Source: Actinomycetota bacterium
Lineage (GTDB): Bacteria; Actinomycetota; Acidimicrobiia; Acidimicrobiales; CADCTF01
DNA length: 5,868 bases
Direction of reading: 5' to 3'
Assembly (NCBI GenBank): GCA_019348305.1
Contig: JAHWJQ010000136.1
Span: 1-5,868, forward strand
The number at the start of each line of letters is the position of its first letter. Position 1 is the first letter of the stretch. Below the pieces are notes generated by a model. That model did not search any database. It was given only the letters and a program-made list of their open reading frames with translations, and was not told where the DNA came from. Both the position numbers and the translations under genes were made by a program. Positions 5,618-5,868 of this stretch are shown here, one piece after another.

Positions 5618-5868
5618 ACCCTGAGCACTCGTTCGGGCCCTATTGGCGACCAAATGCGGCCACGCGAGCTCGTTGCACGACCAGAAGTTGCCAAACGATG
5701 GAGCGGGGCGGCCGGCTAAGACATGTTGCGCGCGAGCGCATCAGCGCGGACGCTAACGCGCCGCGTCCCGGTGGCTTCGTCCCCGTTGCCGGGGCCCATC
5801 AGCCTGCCCGGGCTGCGCCCCCCCGCACCGGCCTGGCGAGGCGCACCCCGCCCTCGCTGCCCTCGAAG

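Larger units (their letters stand above)
5402..5868. other. Intergenic region with no supportable gene
   Basis: The first about 110 bp should hold the promoter and leader of the small minus-strand gene. A GGGTAG (minus strand, 5444-5439) resembles a sigma-B-type -10 but has no fitting -35, and a perfect Shine-Dalgarno-like AGAAGGAGGTG (minus, 5470-5460) has no start codon at a useful distance. Inverted repeats occupy 5481-5617. From 5716 to the window edge a minus-strand frame is open (stop at 5716-5718) and from 5723 a plus-strand ATG frame is open. Neither has recognisable protein features or, for the plus frame, a convincing ribosome site. The end of a minus-strand gene entering from the right remains possible. 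Confidence 0.5.

Noticed and set aside
5716..5868. Partial minus-strand gene entering from the right edge (stop at 5716-5718)
   Set aside because: About 50 open codons have only moderate third-position GC and no recognisable motif; possible but not supportable without the neighbouring sequence.
5723..5868. Plus-strand gene starting at ATG 5723 and running off the window
   Set aside because: No convincing ribosome binding site, and the translation is Pro/Arg/Ala-rich low complexity with no recognisable feature.
1..5868. CRISPR array, insertion sequence, tRNA or rRNA genes
   Set aside because: No regularly spaced repeats, transposase motifs with terminal repeats, cloverleaf patterns or rRNA signature stretches were seen on either strand.

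Overview
The window is very GC-rich (about 70 percent by eye), uses GTG starts freely, prefers G or C at third codon positions and packs its genes with 4-bp overlaps. Together with the protein families present (RsbW/RsbU-type partner-switching proteins and a secreted cell-wall protein with an actinobacterial C-terminal domain), this suggests an actinomycete-type bacterium (Actinomycetota), possibly an uncultured lineage. That placement is inference.

Bases 1-3565 form one tightly packed plus-strand signalling operon: the 3' end of a CheB-type methylesterase gene; a receiver-first histidine kinase; a receiver fused to an RsbW-like ATPase/serine-kinase domain; and a GAF plus PP2C (SpoIIE/RsbU-like) phosphatase. 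Junctions are a 4-bp overlap, a 5-bp gap and a 4-bp overlap. The likely circuit is phosphotransfer (unknown input, kinase receiver, kinase histidine, receiver of the third gene) feeding a partner switch in which a serine kinase and a serine phosphatase act in opposition on an anti-anti-sigma (STAS) protein. No STAS protein or sigma factor is visible here.

Bases 3566-3647 are a short leader with a 14-bp perfect palindrome. Bases 3648-5156 encode an exported or membrane-anchored protein with a peptidase M15-like (ARB-07466-like) C-terminal domain and a long proline-rich tail. In this copy the expected metal-binding Asp of the SxHxxGRAxD motif reads Asn.

Only 14 bp after its stop, a convergent minus-strand gene (5171-5401) encodes a 76-residue, probably two-helix protein with a strong Shine-Dalgarno site. 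Bases 5402-5868 hold no gene I can support. They contain several inverted repeats, the strongest a 41-nt hairpin at 5577-5617 with 15 base pairs and one bulge.

The most interesting content is the receiver/anti-sigma-kinase fusion translationally coupled to its likely opposing phosphatase and placed behind a CheB gene, followed by the Asp-to-Asn change in the cell-wall protein.
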